Source of the DNA: Deltaproteobacteria bacterium
Lineage (GTDB): Bacteria; Desulfobacterota; Binatia; DP-6
Reading direction: 5' to 3'
NCBI GenBank assembly: GCA_005879585.1
Contig: VBKG01000318.1
Location: 1-44,876, forward strand
DNA length: 44,876 nt
Shown here: positions 33,949-42,132 of the stretch, piece by piece
Numbering within the stretch: the stretch's first letter is position 1
Layout: every line of letters starts with the position of its first letter
Notes under the pieces: generated by a model
What the model was told of the DNA's origin: nothing
Seen by the model: the letters and a program-made list of their open reading frames with translations, nothing else
Databases searched by the model: none
Program-made: the position numbers and the translations under genes

Positions 33949-34989
33949 TCAGCCGTCGAGCAGCTCGCGGGCGATCTCGCCCGCGGTCTTGATGCGCAGC
34001 CGGGGATCGGCGCACGCGGCGGCGACGACGGCGTCGAGCGCGGCGAGCCGTTCGTCGTCGACGCCGGTCACGAAGGCGTGGCACACGAGCACGAAGAGCC
34101 CACCGCGCTCGGCGACGCGCGCGAGGGCGGCGAGCCAGATGTCGCGCACGTCGGACGGACGAGCGGGTTCGGGACGGAGATAGTGGAAGCCGTCCACGCC
34201 GCTCCACCTGAACGGGATCTGCGCGAGACCGGAGCCGAGCACCTGTGGGCACATTCCGTCGCCGAGGCTCGCATCGTAGCGGTAGCCGAGCCGCCCGAGC
34301 ACCGTTTCGGTGTGCGGCGTCCGGCTGCCGCCGGGCGCCCGGAAGCCGAGCGGCCGGACGCCGGCGGCCTCCGCCAGCGCCGCCGTGGCCCGCTCGGCGA
34401 GCGCCTCCTCGGTCGCGGGGTCGAGCTCCTGCCACACCTCGTGGGTCCAGCCGTGCATGCCGAGCTCGTGGCCGTGCCGCACGACGTCGGCGACCGCGGC
34501 GGGATGGTGGATGCCGTTCCAGCCTTCGACGAAGAAGGTGGCGCGGACGTCGTGGGCGGCGAGTAGCCGGTAGAGGTTCGGGTAGCCGTGGCTGAGCGAG
34601 GGATCGGTGGTGTCCTCGCGCGGGACCTGTCGAAGGCCGGCGCCGACCTCGGCGGCCTCCGCCATCGCCGCCGTGGCCCGCTCGGCGAGCGCCTCCTCGG
34701 TCGCGGGGTCGAGCTCCTGCCACACCTCGTGGGTCCAGCCGTGCATGCCGAGCTCGTGGCCGTGCCGCACGACGTCGGCGACCGCGGCGGGATGGTGGAT
34801 GCCGTTCCAGCCTTCGACGAAGAAGGTGGCGCGGACGTCGTGGGCGGCGAGTAGCCGGTAGAGGTTCGGGTAGCCGTGGCTGAGCGAGGGATCGGTGGTG
34901 TCCTCGCGCGGGACCTGTCGAAGGCCGGCGCCGACCTCGGCGGCCTCCGCCATGTTGTCGAAGGTGAAGACCGCGGCGGGCGGCATCAT
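33949..34989 (-). CDS. NodB-type polysaccharide deacetylase with internal 96-residue duplication
   Basis: Members of this metal-dependent family remove acyl groups from amino sugars or act on related amides. Visible motifs are motif 1 FTFDN (residues 8-12), motif 2 MHGWTHE, motif 3 RAPGGSRTP and a C-terminal LVCHAF. A block of 96 residues, from MAEAAEVGAG to AERATAA and including motif 2, occurs twice in a row with identical sequence; a single-copy protein would be 250 residues, normal for the family. The second copy lacks a motif 1 before it, so the barrel is probably distorted. The reading frame stays open because the unit is 288 bases. Position before a VOC gene and a CoA-transferase gene suggests small-molecule rather than cell-wall substrates, but this is a guess. 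Confidence 0.88.
   Translation of the reverse strand: MMPPAAVFTFDNMAEAAEVGAGLRQVPREDTTDPSLSHGYPNLYRLLAAHDVRATFFVEGWNGIHHPAAVADVVRHGHELGMHGWTHEVWQELDPATEEALAERATAAMAEAAEVGAGLRQVPREDTTDPSLSHGYPNLYRLLAAHDVRATFFVEGWNGIHHPAAVADVVRHGHELGMHGWTHEVWQELDPATEEALAERATAALAEAAGVRPLGFRAPGGSRTPHTETVLGRLGYRYDASLGDGMCPQVLGSGLAQIPFRWSGVDGFHYLRPEPARPSDVRDIWLAALARVAERGGLFVLVCHAFVTGVDDERLAALDAVVAAACADPRLRIKTAGEIARELLDG
34378..34953 (-). repeat. Perfect 288-bp tandem duplication in the deacetylase gene
   Basis: 34378-34665 and 34666-34953 appear identical. A 15-base sequence CGGCGGCCTCCGCCA lies just left of the first copy (34362-34376) and at the right end of each copy, so the duplication probably arose by recombination or slippage between short direct repeats. 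Confidence 0.93.
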
Positions 34990-35076
34990 CGTCCCTGGCG
35001 GTGGAAAGTGCCGAAGCCGCCCGGGTCACGTCAAGCCGCCCGCCCGGTGGGAACGCGATCGGCCGGCTAGGAAGCC

Positions 35077-35189
35077 GACCCGAGATACATCTCGGGTCGG
35101 GACCGGACAGGGAATTGTACCGTTCGATGGCCTGCGCGAGCGGCGTGTCGCGGCCGGCAAAGCCGGCGCGACAAACGAGATACGCACGA
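35077..35189 (+). repeat. REP-like palindromic element, left copy
   Basis: It begins with the near-perfect palindrome GACCCGAGAT-AC-ATCTCGGGTC (35077-35098). After a variable stretch comes a second hairpin at 35147-35172: 5' arm GTCGCG-(G)-CCGGC, loop AAA, 3' arm GCCGG-CGCGAC. A conserved tail TACGCACGA follows (35181-35189). Confidence 0.8.
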
Positions 35190-35341
35190 CACCCCGAGGC
35201 GTCTGTGGCGATGGGAGGTCGGTGCGGCGCGACCCCCAGCGCGACGAGCCGCCTGCAACCGGCGCCAGCTCTTCGCGCTTGCTGTCGCGACGGCGTAAAG
35301 GCGGGCCTGAACTGTGGTGCAGTGACAGGAAAGGGATCGAC

Positions 35342-35458
35342 CTCTCGCGCGTACCGCGCATGCCGCGCTGGCTTCGCCAGCCGCGGCACCCCGGTCGCGC
35401 GTGGTACTACCCCTTCACTCTCGCGTCTGGCTCCGACCCGAGACATGAGTCTCGGGTC
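35342..35458 (-). repeat. REP-like palindromic element, right copy (inverted)
   Basis: On the minus strand it begins with GACCCGAGA-CTCATG-TCTCGGGTC (35458-35435). The second hairpin is at 35387-35362: GCCGCG-(G)-CTGGC, loop GAA, GCCAG-CGCGGC, and then TACGCGCGA. Two stem pairs differ from the left copy (T-A to C-G and C-G to T-A) and both changes keep pairing. Confidence 0.8.
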
Positions 35459-35533
35459 GATCCGACCTCCCGGCGCCCACGAACACGCGATGCGCGCCCG
35501 CGTTGCGCGCACGGCGGACACCGGGGCGGACGC

Positions 35534-38500
35534 TCAGCGACGCACGTCGGGATGGCGCCGAAGCCAGTCGCCGACCGCGGTGTCCCAGACGCTCCGGTCG
35601 GTGGTGACCGTGAAGCACGGGGGCAGCGCGCTCGGGAAGGGCCCGGTGCCGAGCCACACCATCACGTTGTTCGCGCAGCCCTGGAGCTCACCCGGCGGGA
35701 TGCCCATGCGGTCCCCGCCGACCTGGCCGACACGCTCCGCCATGAAGACGTTGCCGTAGAGCGCGAGCTTGGGAGACAGGCTGTTCACCGGGTCGCCCCA
35801 GAGATGCCACTTGAAGAAACCGTCGTGTCCGAGGTTGTCGGCGCTCGCCGCCCGAGGTGCCGGCATCGGCTGGAGGCGCACGAGAGAGTTCTGAATCGTC
35901 CAGAGCTTCGTCGCTCCGTTGGAGCCGGCGGTCATGATGGTCGGCGACGGGCGGGCGCTGAAGGCGTTGTAGCAGCCGTCGAAGAGCGAGTCGTCGACCA
36001 GCCCGTCCTGCAGGTGGTCGTCCTCGACGCAGTTGTCGCGGATGTAGCTGAGCCAGACGCCCTTCACGGTGAACGCGCCGCCGTTCTGCGGGCGGATGGC
36101 GTCCGTCACGTTGTCGATCCGCATCCCCTCGACTGTGAACTGCGCGTTCGAGAACGCGATGCCGGCGTTGTTGCTCGTGTGCATCGCGTCCCAGCTCTCG
36201 AGCCGGTCATACTGGCCGAGCACCGCGCCACCCGCGAACACGACGCCGGATCCTCCGCCGAGGTTCAGCGGGTACGAGTTGGTGTCGGACCCGAGGAAGG
36301 TCGCCGCGCGAGCGTCCACCCGCAATCCCGCCGTCAGCGTGCCGTTCTGGTACGAGTCGACGAAAGTGCCGGCGAGCGTCAACCGCGGCGGGCCGAGCGT
36401 AACGATCAGCTGCGGCTTCCCGACCGACGCCTCACGGCTTCGATAGGCGACGGAGTCGTTCGACGGCGACACGAGTGCCAGGTTCACCGTCCCGTCGCCG
36501 CGAACGGCGGAGGTGACGTCGAACTCGACCACCTGGTTCGGGCTGACGGCGCCGGCGGTCGCGAGAACCGGGCCGACGACGAGCGGCCGCGTGCGGTAGG
36601 TCGTCGCCTCGGACCAGGGGCCGTCGACGGCCTCGATGGCTCCCCCGCTGACGCTGCCGTCGGCGCGGCCGGAGCCGACCGTCAGCCGGAGCCGCGCCTG
36701 CTCGACGCTCGCCGTGCCGATGCCGCTCACGGCGAAGCGGAGGAACGTCTCCTGGAGCGGCGCGGCGCGCGCGAGCAGCTTCGCGCCGGTGCCGAAGGAC
36801 CGCCCCGCGCTCTTCGGGTCGACGTACGTGTCGGCGGTCGCGGTGAAGGCAAGGGTCGTCGGGGGTACCACCGTCGCCGTGACCGTCGCCCCGCCGCGGA
36901 GGCCGCCGGCGTCCGTCACCGTGGCGGTGATGTGATGCGTCCCGGCCCGGAGCACGCGGGTGAAGCCGCCGCCCGTACCGAGCGGGCCGTCGAGGTCGGA
37001 CGTCCACTGGAGGTTGCCGGTGAGCGTACCGTCCTCGAGGTCGGCCGCGGTGCCCGTGAACGTGACCGGCCGGCCGGCGACGAACGCCCAGCCGTCGAGC
37101 GGACTGCGGATCACGACGAGCGGCGGCGCGTTCACCGTGGACAGCGGCCGGACAGCGACGCCGACCGCCGCGGCGCCGCTCAGGCCGCCGCCGTCGGTGA
37201 CCGACGCCGTGATCGTGTGCATGCCCTCGGTCAGGATCGTGGTGAGCTGTCCGCCCGTCCCGAGGAACCCCTCGAGGCTCGACGTCCACGTGAGTTGCGC
37301 GCTCAGGTCGCCGTCGGCGGCGTCGCTCGCGGTGGCGGCGAGCGTCACCGGGGTGCCGGCGGGGAGCGAGGCACCGCGCGGCGGCGCCGTGATCGTCACC
37401 GTCGGTGGCTGGTTCGGCGCCTGCACCGACACGGTCACCTGCGCCTGGCCCCGGAGCCCACTCGAATCCGTCGCGGCGGCCGTGAGCACGTGCGTGCCGG
37501 GACGGAGCGCCGCCGTGACGACGGCCGGCCCCGACCCGAGCGGGCCGTCGAGGCTCGAGGTCCACAGCAGCGACGCGCTCAGGTTCCCGTTCTCGAGGTC
37601 GGTGGCCGTGCCGTTCAGCGTGATCGGGTCGCCGGCAGCGAACGTGGCCCGATCGACGGGCGACGTGATCGCGACGGCCGGCGCGTTGCCCGCGAGCGTG
37701 ACGATCAGCCTGGGCGGCGCTCCACCCTCCTTCGACCGATAGTCGGCGCTGTCGCTCGATCCGTTCGTCAGCGCAAAGGCGTACGTCCCGTCTCCGCTCA
37801 CCACCGGCGTGACGTCGAATTCGACCGTCTGCCCGGGGGCGACCGCCCCGAGCGTACCGAGCGCGGGCCCGTCGATCGCCGGCCGCGTGCTGAACGTGAT
37901 GGCATTCTCCTGCCACCCCGTGTCGGAGATCGCGTGCAGCGCACCGCCGCTGTCGCTCGCGGCGCCCACGGCGCCGTCGACCTGCAGGCGGAGGATCGCG
38001 CGGACGACGGCCGTCCCCACGCCGGTCGGGGCGAAGCGGAGGTAGGTCGCGCGGAACACGTTCGCGTCGGCGCGGAGGAGCGCGTTGGTCCCGAAGTTGG
38101 TCGCGGGAGCCGCCGCGTCGACGTACGCGTCCGCGGTCGCCGTGAACTCGCGTGTCAGCGGTGCCGTCACCGTGACGTTCACCTGCGCGCCGCCCTGGAG
38201 CCCCGCGGTGTCGGTTGCGACGGCGCTGATCCGGTGCGTCCCGACGGTCAGCGGGCGCGCGAACGTGCCGCCGGTGCCGAGCACGCCGTCGAGGTCGGAC
38301 GTCCAGACGAGCTGTCCGGTGAGCACGCCTTCCTCGAGGTCACTGGCCGACCCGGCGAAGGTGACGGGCTGCCCGGCCGCGAACAGACGGCCGTCGACAG
38401 GAGCGCTGATGGCGACGAGCGGCGGCGTGTCGCCCGCGGGCGGTCGCCGGACCGTCACCGCGACGGATGCGCGACCCGTCGCGCCGGCGCTGTCGGTGAC

Positions 38501-39265
38501 GCTGGCGACGAGCGTGTGGATCCCGGCCGCAAGCGTCGTCGTGACGAGCGACCCGGCGCCGAGGTCGCCCTGAAGGCTCGACGTCCAGCCGACGAGGGCG
38601 GAGAGATCGCCGTCGGTCGGGTCGGTCGCCGTCGCCTGCAGCGTCACCGGATCGCCGAGGAAGAAAACGGCGCCATCGGCGGGATTCAGGATGGTGACCG
38701 TCGGCGCGGCCGGTGCGGCGACCGTCAGCACGAGCGACGGCTTCTGACCGCTCGCCGCTGCCGACGACACGAACGAGACCGCGTCGGACGAGGGGCTGTC
38801 GATGGCGAGGTCATAGACCCCGTCGCCCGTGATCGCGCCGCTCACATCGAAGTCGGCGATCGCGCCGAGCGGCACCGGTCCCACCGTCGCGAGGGCGGGA
38901 CCGTCGATGGCGGGCCGGCTGTTCCAGGTGAGCGTCGCCTCGTCCCAGTCGTGACCGCCGAGCAGATGGACGCTGCCCGCGGTCACGGCGCTCGGTCCGC
39001 TGACCTGGAGGCGCAGCCGCGCTTGCCCGATGGCCCGGCCGTTCACGCCGCTCACGGCGAAGCGAAGGTAGGTCGCGCGCGCGGGAACGGCATCGGCCCG
39101 CAGCCGGGCGTCAGAGTTGAAGTTGACGGTCGGGCTCGAGCTGTCGACGTACGTGTCGGCGATCGGCGCGAATACGAGCGTCTCCGTCGGCGACGTCTGC
39201 GCGGCGCTCGGACCCGCCAGGAGCGCCATGACGGCAAGAGCAACGACGGTGCGCGCGATGCCCAT
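35534..39265 (-). CDS. Large secreted DNRLRE / Ig-like / beta-helix protein
   Basis: The product is 1243 residues from the ATG at 39265, with a Sec signal peptide (MGIARTVVALAVMALLAG, cleavage near SAAQ). In-frame TTG at 39301 would only add a basic extension. Domain order is DNRLRE (ADTYVDSSSPTVNFNSDARL), two Ig-like repeats, DNRLRE, three Ig-like repeats, DNRLRE (ADTYVDPKSAGRSFGTG) and a C-terminal right-handed beta-helix-like region. The Ig-like repeats share the pattern PLDG..F..G.PVTF.G.A.D...G.L......WTS.LDG.LG, and end in GTH.I.A.VTD. The helix-like region contains AGIAFSNAQFTVEGMRIDN, with Asn/Asp-rich turns. This suggests an extracellular carbohydrate-binding or structural protein; catalytic residues could not be identified. 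The protein has no transpeptidase or autotransporter signature, so type II secretion is a plausible exit route. Confidence 0.82.
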   Translation of the reverse strand: MGIARTVVALAVMALLAGPSAAQTSPTETLVFAPIADTYVDSSSPTVNFNSDARLRADAVPARATYLRFAVSGVNGRAIGQARLRLQVSGPSAVTAGSVHLLGGHDWDEATLTWNSRPAIDGPALATVGPVPLGAIADFDVSGAITGDGVYDLAIDSPSSDAVSFVSSAAASGQKPSLVLTVAAPAAPTVTILNPADGAVFFLGDPVTLQATATDPTDGDLSALVGWTSSLQGDLGAGSLVTTTLAAGIHTLVASVTDSAGATGRASVAVTVRRPPAGDTPPLVAISAPVDGRLFAAGQPVTFAGSASDLEEGVLTGQLVWTSDLDGVLGTGGTFARPLTVGTHRISAVATDTAGLQGGAQVNVTVTAPLTREFTATADAYVDAAAPATNFGTNALLRADANVFRATYLRFAPTGVGTAVVRAILRLQVDGAVGAASDSGGALHAISDTGWQENAITFSTRPAIDGPALGTLGAVAPGQTVEFDVTPVVSGDGTYAFALTNGSSDSADYRSKEGGAPPRLIVTLAGNAPAVAITSPVDRATFAAGDPITLNGTATDLENGNLSASLLWTSSLDGPLGSGPAVVTAALRPGTHVLTAAATDSSGLRGQAQVTVSVQAPNQPPTVTITAPPRGASLPAGTPVTLAATASDAADGDLSAQLTWTSSLEGFLGTGGQLTTILTEGMHTITASVTDGGGLSGAAAVGVAVRPLSTVNAPPLVVIRSPLDGWAFVAGRPVTFTGTAADLEDGTLTGNLQWTSDLDGPLGTGGGFTRVLRAGTHHITATVTDAGGLRGGATVTATVVPPTTLAFTATADTYVDPKSAGRSFGTGAKLLARAAPLQETFLRFAVSGIGTASVEQARLRLTVGSGRADGSVSGGAIEAVDGPWSEATTYRTRPLVVGPVLATAGAVSPNQVVEFDVTSAVRGDGTVNLALVSPSNDSVAYRSREASVGKPQLIVTLGPPRLTLAGTFVDSYQNGTLTAGLRVDARAATFLGSDTNSYPLNLGGGSGVVFAGGAVLGQYDRLESWDAMHTSNNAGIAFSNAQFTVEGMRIDNVTDAIRPQNGGAFTVKGVWLSYIRDNCVEDDHLQDGLVDDSLFDGCYNAFSARPSPTIMTAGSNGATKLWTIQNSLVRLQPMPAPRAASADNLGHDGFFKWHLWGDPVNSLSPKLALYGNVFMAERVGQVGGDRMGIPPGELQGCANNVMVWLGTGPFPSALPPCFTVTTDRSVWDTAVGDWLRRHPDVRR

Positions 39266-39375
39266 CCATCTGCCATGGTGGCGACGAGGATGCCGGGACA
39301 AAAGGCCACAGCGGGTAGCTGATTGAGACGAATTCGGGGGAGCGCAGCGGCTGCGTCGCGCGCACGCGCGGACGC

Positions 39376-39708
39376 TCAGGCTCCACGCGCCGTCGCGTCC
39401 GCGAGCCAGCCGAGATACGGCGCCGAGCCCATGCGGATCGGGACCGCGATCACCTCCGGCACGTCGTAGGAGTGCAGCGTCCGAACGCGCTCCTCGACCC
39501 GCACGAAGTCCGCGGCGCGGGCCTTGGCGAGGAGCAGGTGCTCACTCGCGTCGTCGACGGCGCCCTGCCAGCGGAAGAGCGAGCGGATGGGCCCGATCAC
39601 GTTGCCGCAGGCGATCAGCCGCTCCTCGACGAGGGTGCGCGCGATCTGCGCGGCCTCCGCGGCCGTGGCGGTGGTGACGAGAATCACGATGAACTCTTCG
39701 TCCGTCAT
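39376..39708 (-). CDS. cutA: CutA1 divalent-ion tolerance protein
   Basis: CutA1 is a small trimeric protein linked to copper tolerance. The 110-residue product shows VTTATAAEAAQIARTLVEERLIACGNVI, then WQGAVDDASEHLLLAKA and the C-terminal HSYDVPEVIAVPI and YLGWL, all family hallmarks. The ATG overlaps the stop of the upstream HAD gene as ATGA, so it is the last gene of the glutaredoxin-plsX-HAD-cutA group. Confidence 0.96.
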   Translation of the reverse strand: MTDEEFIVILVTTATAAEAAQIARTLVEERLIACGNVIGPIRSLFRWQGAVDDASEHLLLAKARAADFVRVEERVRTLHSYDVPEVIAVPIRMGSAPYLGWLADATARGA

Positions 39709-40781
39709 GTGGGCCTCCCTTCGACCGACGGCTCGCGGCCAGTCGGGCGGAGCCGGTCGAGGATCGCGTCGTAGTCGAGCGCGGCGCGGCGCGGAGCGGG
39801 TGCCGCCGCGCGACGCGCGCGACGGCGACCGCGGTAGCGGCGGAAGGCGTCGACCATGCGCCGCCAGCGCGAGCGGGCCGGCGTGTCCGTCGGCAGGACG
39901 CCGGCGACGCGCAGCGCCGCACCGATCCGCTCGGCGGCGGCCAGCGACACGACCGTGCGGCGGACGAGATCGCCGAGCGAGTTCTCGAGCCGTCGCCCCG
40001 TGTATCCCGACCGGTCGAGGAGCGTACGCGCCACCGCGGCGACGTCCTCGACGTCGAGGTGCCCGTCGGCGGCGAGCACGACGGCGGTCTGGAAGTAGTT
40101 GAACGTCGGCACGACGCGCGCGCCGAACAGCCGGAACGTGCCCGTCGGCGTACGCCGCTCGAGGTTGATGAAGATGCGCTCGACGGCGTCCTGCCTGCCC
40201 GCCGTTGCGACGAGAGCGACCACCTGGTCGATGAGCCGGGCGTCGACCCCGATCCGGCGCAGGATCGGCACCAGCCGGTCGACGTCGAGGCGCCCGGCGA
40301 GCACGTCGGCGTAGAGGGAATAGATGAGGGAATCCGACTCCCAGTCGTCGCCGAAGAGCAGCTCGCGCGCCCCGGCGGGGGCGTCGACGCGGCCGCGGAG
40401 CAGCTCCACGAGCTTGAACCCGACGTGCTCGCGCAGGTTCCGGAGCTTTCCGCGCTTCAGATGCGCGAGCTGGTCCTTGAACACGATGCCGTCGTACGGG
40501 ATGCCGTCGAGCACGAGCTTCTCGCGAATGGCCTTGCCGATCTGCGGCGGGCTCGCGGAAATGAAGTAGACGAGCGCAGTGCGGCCGTGGCGGACCGCCG
40601 CCTTCTTGATCGCCTTGATCAGCTCGGCGACGCCGGGCACGTCCACCTTGTCCTCGGCGCGCTCGAAGGCCGTCCGCAGCAGCTGGCGGAGCGAGTCGAA
40701 CTCACTCTGCAGATAGGTCTTGTCGAGGTCCCAGCGACAGACGAGCGGTCGCGGCGCGCTCGGGACGCGGAGCCGGCTCAT
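39705..40781 (-). CDS. App1-like HAD phosphatase (DUF2183)
   Basis: The 358-residue product has a complete set of HAD phosphatase motifs: DLDKT (D18, D20), the Ser of YFISASPP, the Lys of VFKDQLAHLK and the acidic FGDDWESDSLIY. This matches DUF2183, the catalytic domain of the yeast phosphatidate phosphatase App1. The C-terminal third is basic (RRRARRAAAPAPRR), which could contact membranes or acidic lipids. The start is an ATG overlapping the plsX stop as ATGA, and its own stop overlaps cutA the same way. Being coupled to plsX, which feeds phosphatidate synthesis, it is reasonable to infer a phospholipid-related substrate. This has not been shown for bacterial members. Confidence 0.82.
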   Translation of the reverse strand: MSRLRVPSAPRPLVCRWDLDKTYLQSEFDSLRQLLRTAFERAEDKVDVPGVAELIKAIKKAAVRHGRTALVYFISASPPQIGKAIREKLVLDGIPYDGIVFKDQLAHLKRGKLRNLREHVGFKLVELLRGRVDAPAGARELLFGDDWESDSLIYSLYADVLAGRLDVDRLVPILRRIGVDARLIDQVVALVATAGRQDAVERIFINLERRTPTGTFRLFGARVVPTFNYFQTAVVLAADGHLDVEDVAAVARTLLDRSGYTGRRLENSLGDLVRRTVVSLAAAERIGAALRVAGVLPTDTPARSRWRRMVDAFRRYRGRRRARRAAAPAPRRAALDYDAILDRLRPTGREPSVEGRPT

Positions 40782-41794
40782 CGCAGGGACGCAACCGCCT
40801 CGGCGATCTCCGCCGGCACGCGGTCCCGTACCGCCTTCGCGGCCACCTTGACCGCATTGGCGACGGCACGCGCGTTCGACCGGCCGTGACACTTGATGAA
40901 GAGGTTCTCGAAGCCGAGGATCGGCGCCCCCCCATACTGCGTGTAGTCCGTGAGCTCCCGCAGACGCTCGATGCCGCGGGCGAGGAGCGCGAGACCGATG
41001 CGCCACGTGAGCCGCCGCCTCGCCGCGGCGCTCGCGACGTCGGTGAACACCTCGGCGATCCCCTCGACGAGCTTCAGCACCACGTTGCCGAGGAGACCTT
41101 CGCAGACGATCACGTCCGCACCTCCGCGCGCGAGGTCGTTGCCCTCGACGTTGCCGACGAAGTTGAGCGCCGGCATCCGGCGGAGCCGGCGGTGCGCCGC
41201 GACGAGCGTCTCGCCGCCCTTCGACGCTTCCACGCCCATGTTGAGCAGCGCGACGCGCGGGCTCGGCACCTTGGAGATGCGCCGGGCGTACGCGCTGCCC
41301 ATGAGGGCGAACTGCACGAGCTCCTCCGCCTCGCAACGGATGGTCGCGCCGACGTCGAGCACGAGGGCGAGCGGATCCTGACCCGTGTATTCGGTGTGCC
41401 GCGGGTAGACGCTCGCCAGCGCGGCGCGACGGATGCCCTTCAGCAGCCGGAAGTCGCGGGCGCAGGCGAGCACGCACGCACCGGTGTTGCCCGCCGAAAC
41501 CATGGCGTTGGCGCGCCCCTCGGCCACCGCGCGCGTCGCGACCAGCAGCGAGGCGTCGCGCCGATTCTTCACCGCCTCGTGCGGATCCTCGTCCATGCCG
41601 ATCGCGTCGCGGCAGTCGACGATCGAGATGTGCTCGGGGTTGTAGGGGACGGTCTCGAGCACCTCCTGGATGCGCCGCTCGTCGCCCACGAGGAGACAAT
41701 CGATGTCGGTCTCGAGCGACGCGCGCGCCACACCCTTGACGATTTCGCCGGGCGCGTGGTCGCCGCCCATGGCGTCGATCGCGATGATGGGCAT
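40778..41794 (-). CDS. plsX: Phosphate acyltransferase PlsX
   Basis: PlsX converts acyl-ACP to acyl-phosphate, the donor for PlsY in phosphatidate synthesis. The 338-residue product starts MPIIAIDAMGGDHAPGEIVKG, the family signature. It continues with MVSAGNTGACVLAC, then LALVLDVGATIRCEAEELVQ and the C-terminal YGGAPILGFENLFIKCHGRS. It lies 3 bases after the glutaredoxin-like gene and overlaps the HAD phosphatase gene. In many bacteria plsX follows rpmF and precedes fabH; here neither is present. Confidence 0.97.
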   Translation of the reverse strand: MPIIAIDAMGGDHAPGEIVKGVARASLETDIDCLLVGDERRIQEVLETVPYNPEHISIVDCRDAIGMDEDPHEAVKNRRDASLLVATRAVAEGRANAMVSAGNTGACVLACARDFRLLKGIRRAALASVYPRHTEYTGQDPLALVLDVGATIRCEAEELVQFALMGSAYARRISKVPSPRVALLNMGVEASKGGETLVAAHRRLRRMPALNFVGNVEGNDLARGGADVIVCEGLLGNVVLKLVEGIAEVFTDVASAAARRRLTWRIGLALLARGIERLRELTDYTQYGGAPILGFENLFIKCHGRSNARAVANAVKVAAKAVRDRVPAEIAEAVASLR

Positions 41795-41797
41795 CCG

Positions 41798-42043
41798 CTA
41801 CGCGAGCTCCCGGCGCAGGCGCGCGCGGAGCGCTGCCGCGTCGACCCGGTACTTGAACGCCTTCCGGCCGTTCACGAAGAGAACGGGCACCTCGTCGCCG
41901 TACGCCGTCGCGAGCGCCGCGTCGCCGTCGACGTCGACCTCGTCCACCTCGAGCGGCAGCTCGCGCTCGACGGCGGCGACGACCGCCCGCATCTCCTCGC
42001 AGAGGTGGCAGCCGTGCCGGCTGTAGAGGGTGACCCGGAGCAT
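41798..42043 (-). CDS. Glutaredoxin-like protein
   Basis: This is an 81-residue thioredoxin-fold protein with the redox motif CHLC (VTLYSRHGCHLCEEMRAVV), the cis-Pro segment DEVPVLFVNGRKAF and a C-terminal helix. It matches the glutaredoxin/DUF836 group of small thiol-disulfide proteins, whose targets are mostly unknown. It is the first gene of the minus-strand group with plsX and diverges from rplU. Confidence 0.88.
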   Translation of the reverse strand: MLRVTLYSRHGCHLCEEMRAVVAAVERELPLEVDEVDVDGDAALATAYGDEVPVLFVNGRKAFKYRVDAAALRARLRRELA

Positions 42044-42061
42044 CGGCTCTGCCGGGAGCGG

Positions 42062-42090
42062 TTGACTCCCAGAAGACCCTCAAGTACAGA
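42062..42090 (+). promoter_or_regulatory. Candidate promoter of rplU-rpmA
   Basis: TTGACT (five of six to the -35 consensus) and TACAGA (three of six to -10) are separated by 17 bases, 42 bases upstream of the rplU start. Between them and the gene lies an inverted repeat CGGCGC ... GCGCCG (about 42100-42123) that could form a leader hairpin. Confidence 0.45.
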
Positions 42091-42132
42091 CGATGGCTCG
42101 GCGCGGCAAGACCTTGGCGCCGCTTTCCTTCT

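Larger units (their letters stand above)
34990..35533. other. 544-bp intergenic region with paired palindromic elements
   Basis: No gene is supported here. Apparent open frames on both strands are by-products of two inverted copies of a hairpin element (35077-35189 and 35342-35458), annotated separately. The region between them (about 35190-35341) shows no recognisable content. The promoter of the deacetylase gene, if it has its own, must lie in the first ~90 bases. Confidence 0.7.

Noticed and set aside
35001-35759. Apparent 252-residue ORF in the intergenic region
   Set aside because: It runs through the palindromic elements and into the antisense of the DNRLRE gene. The hairpin changes between copies alter amino acids but keep base pairing.
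34895-39322. 1475-residue plus-strand frame antisense to the DNRLRE protein
   Set aside because: Shadow frame; the minus strand has a signal peptide and clear repeated domains.
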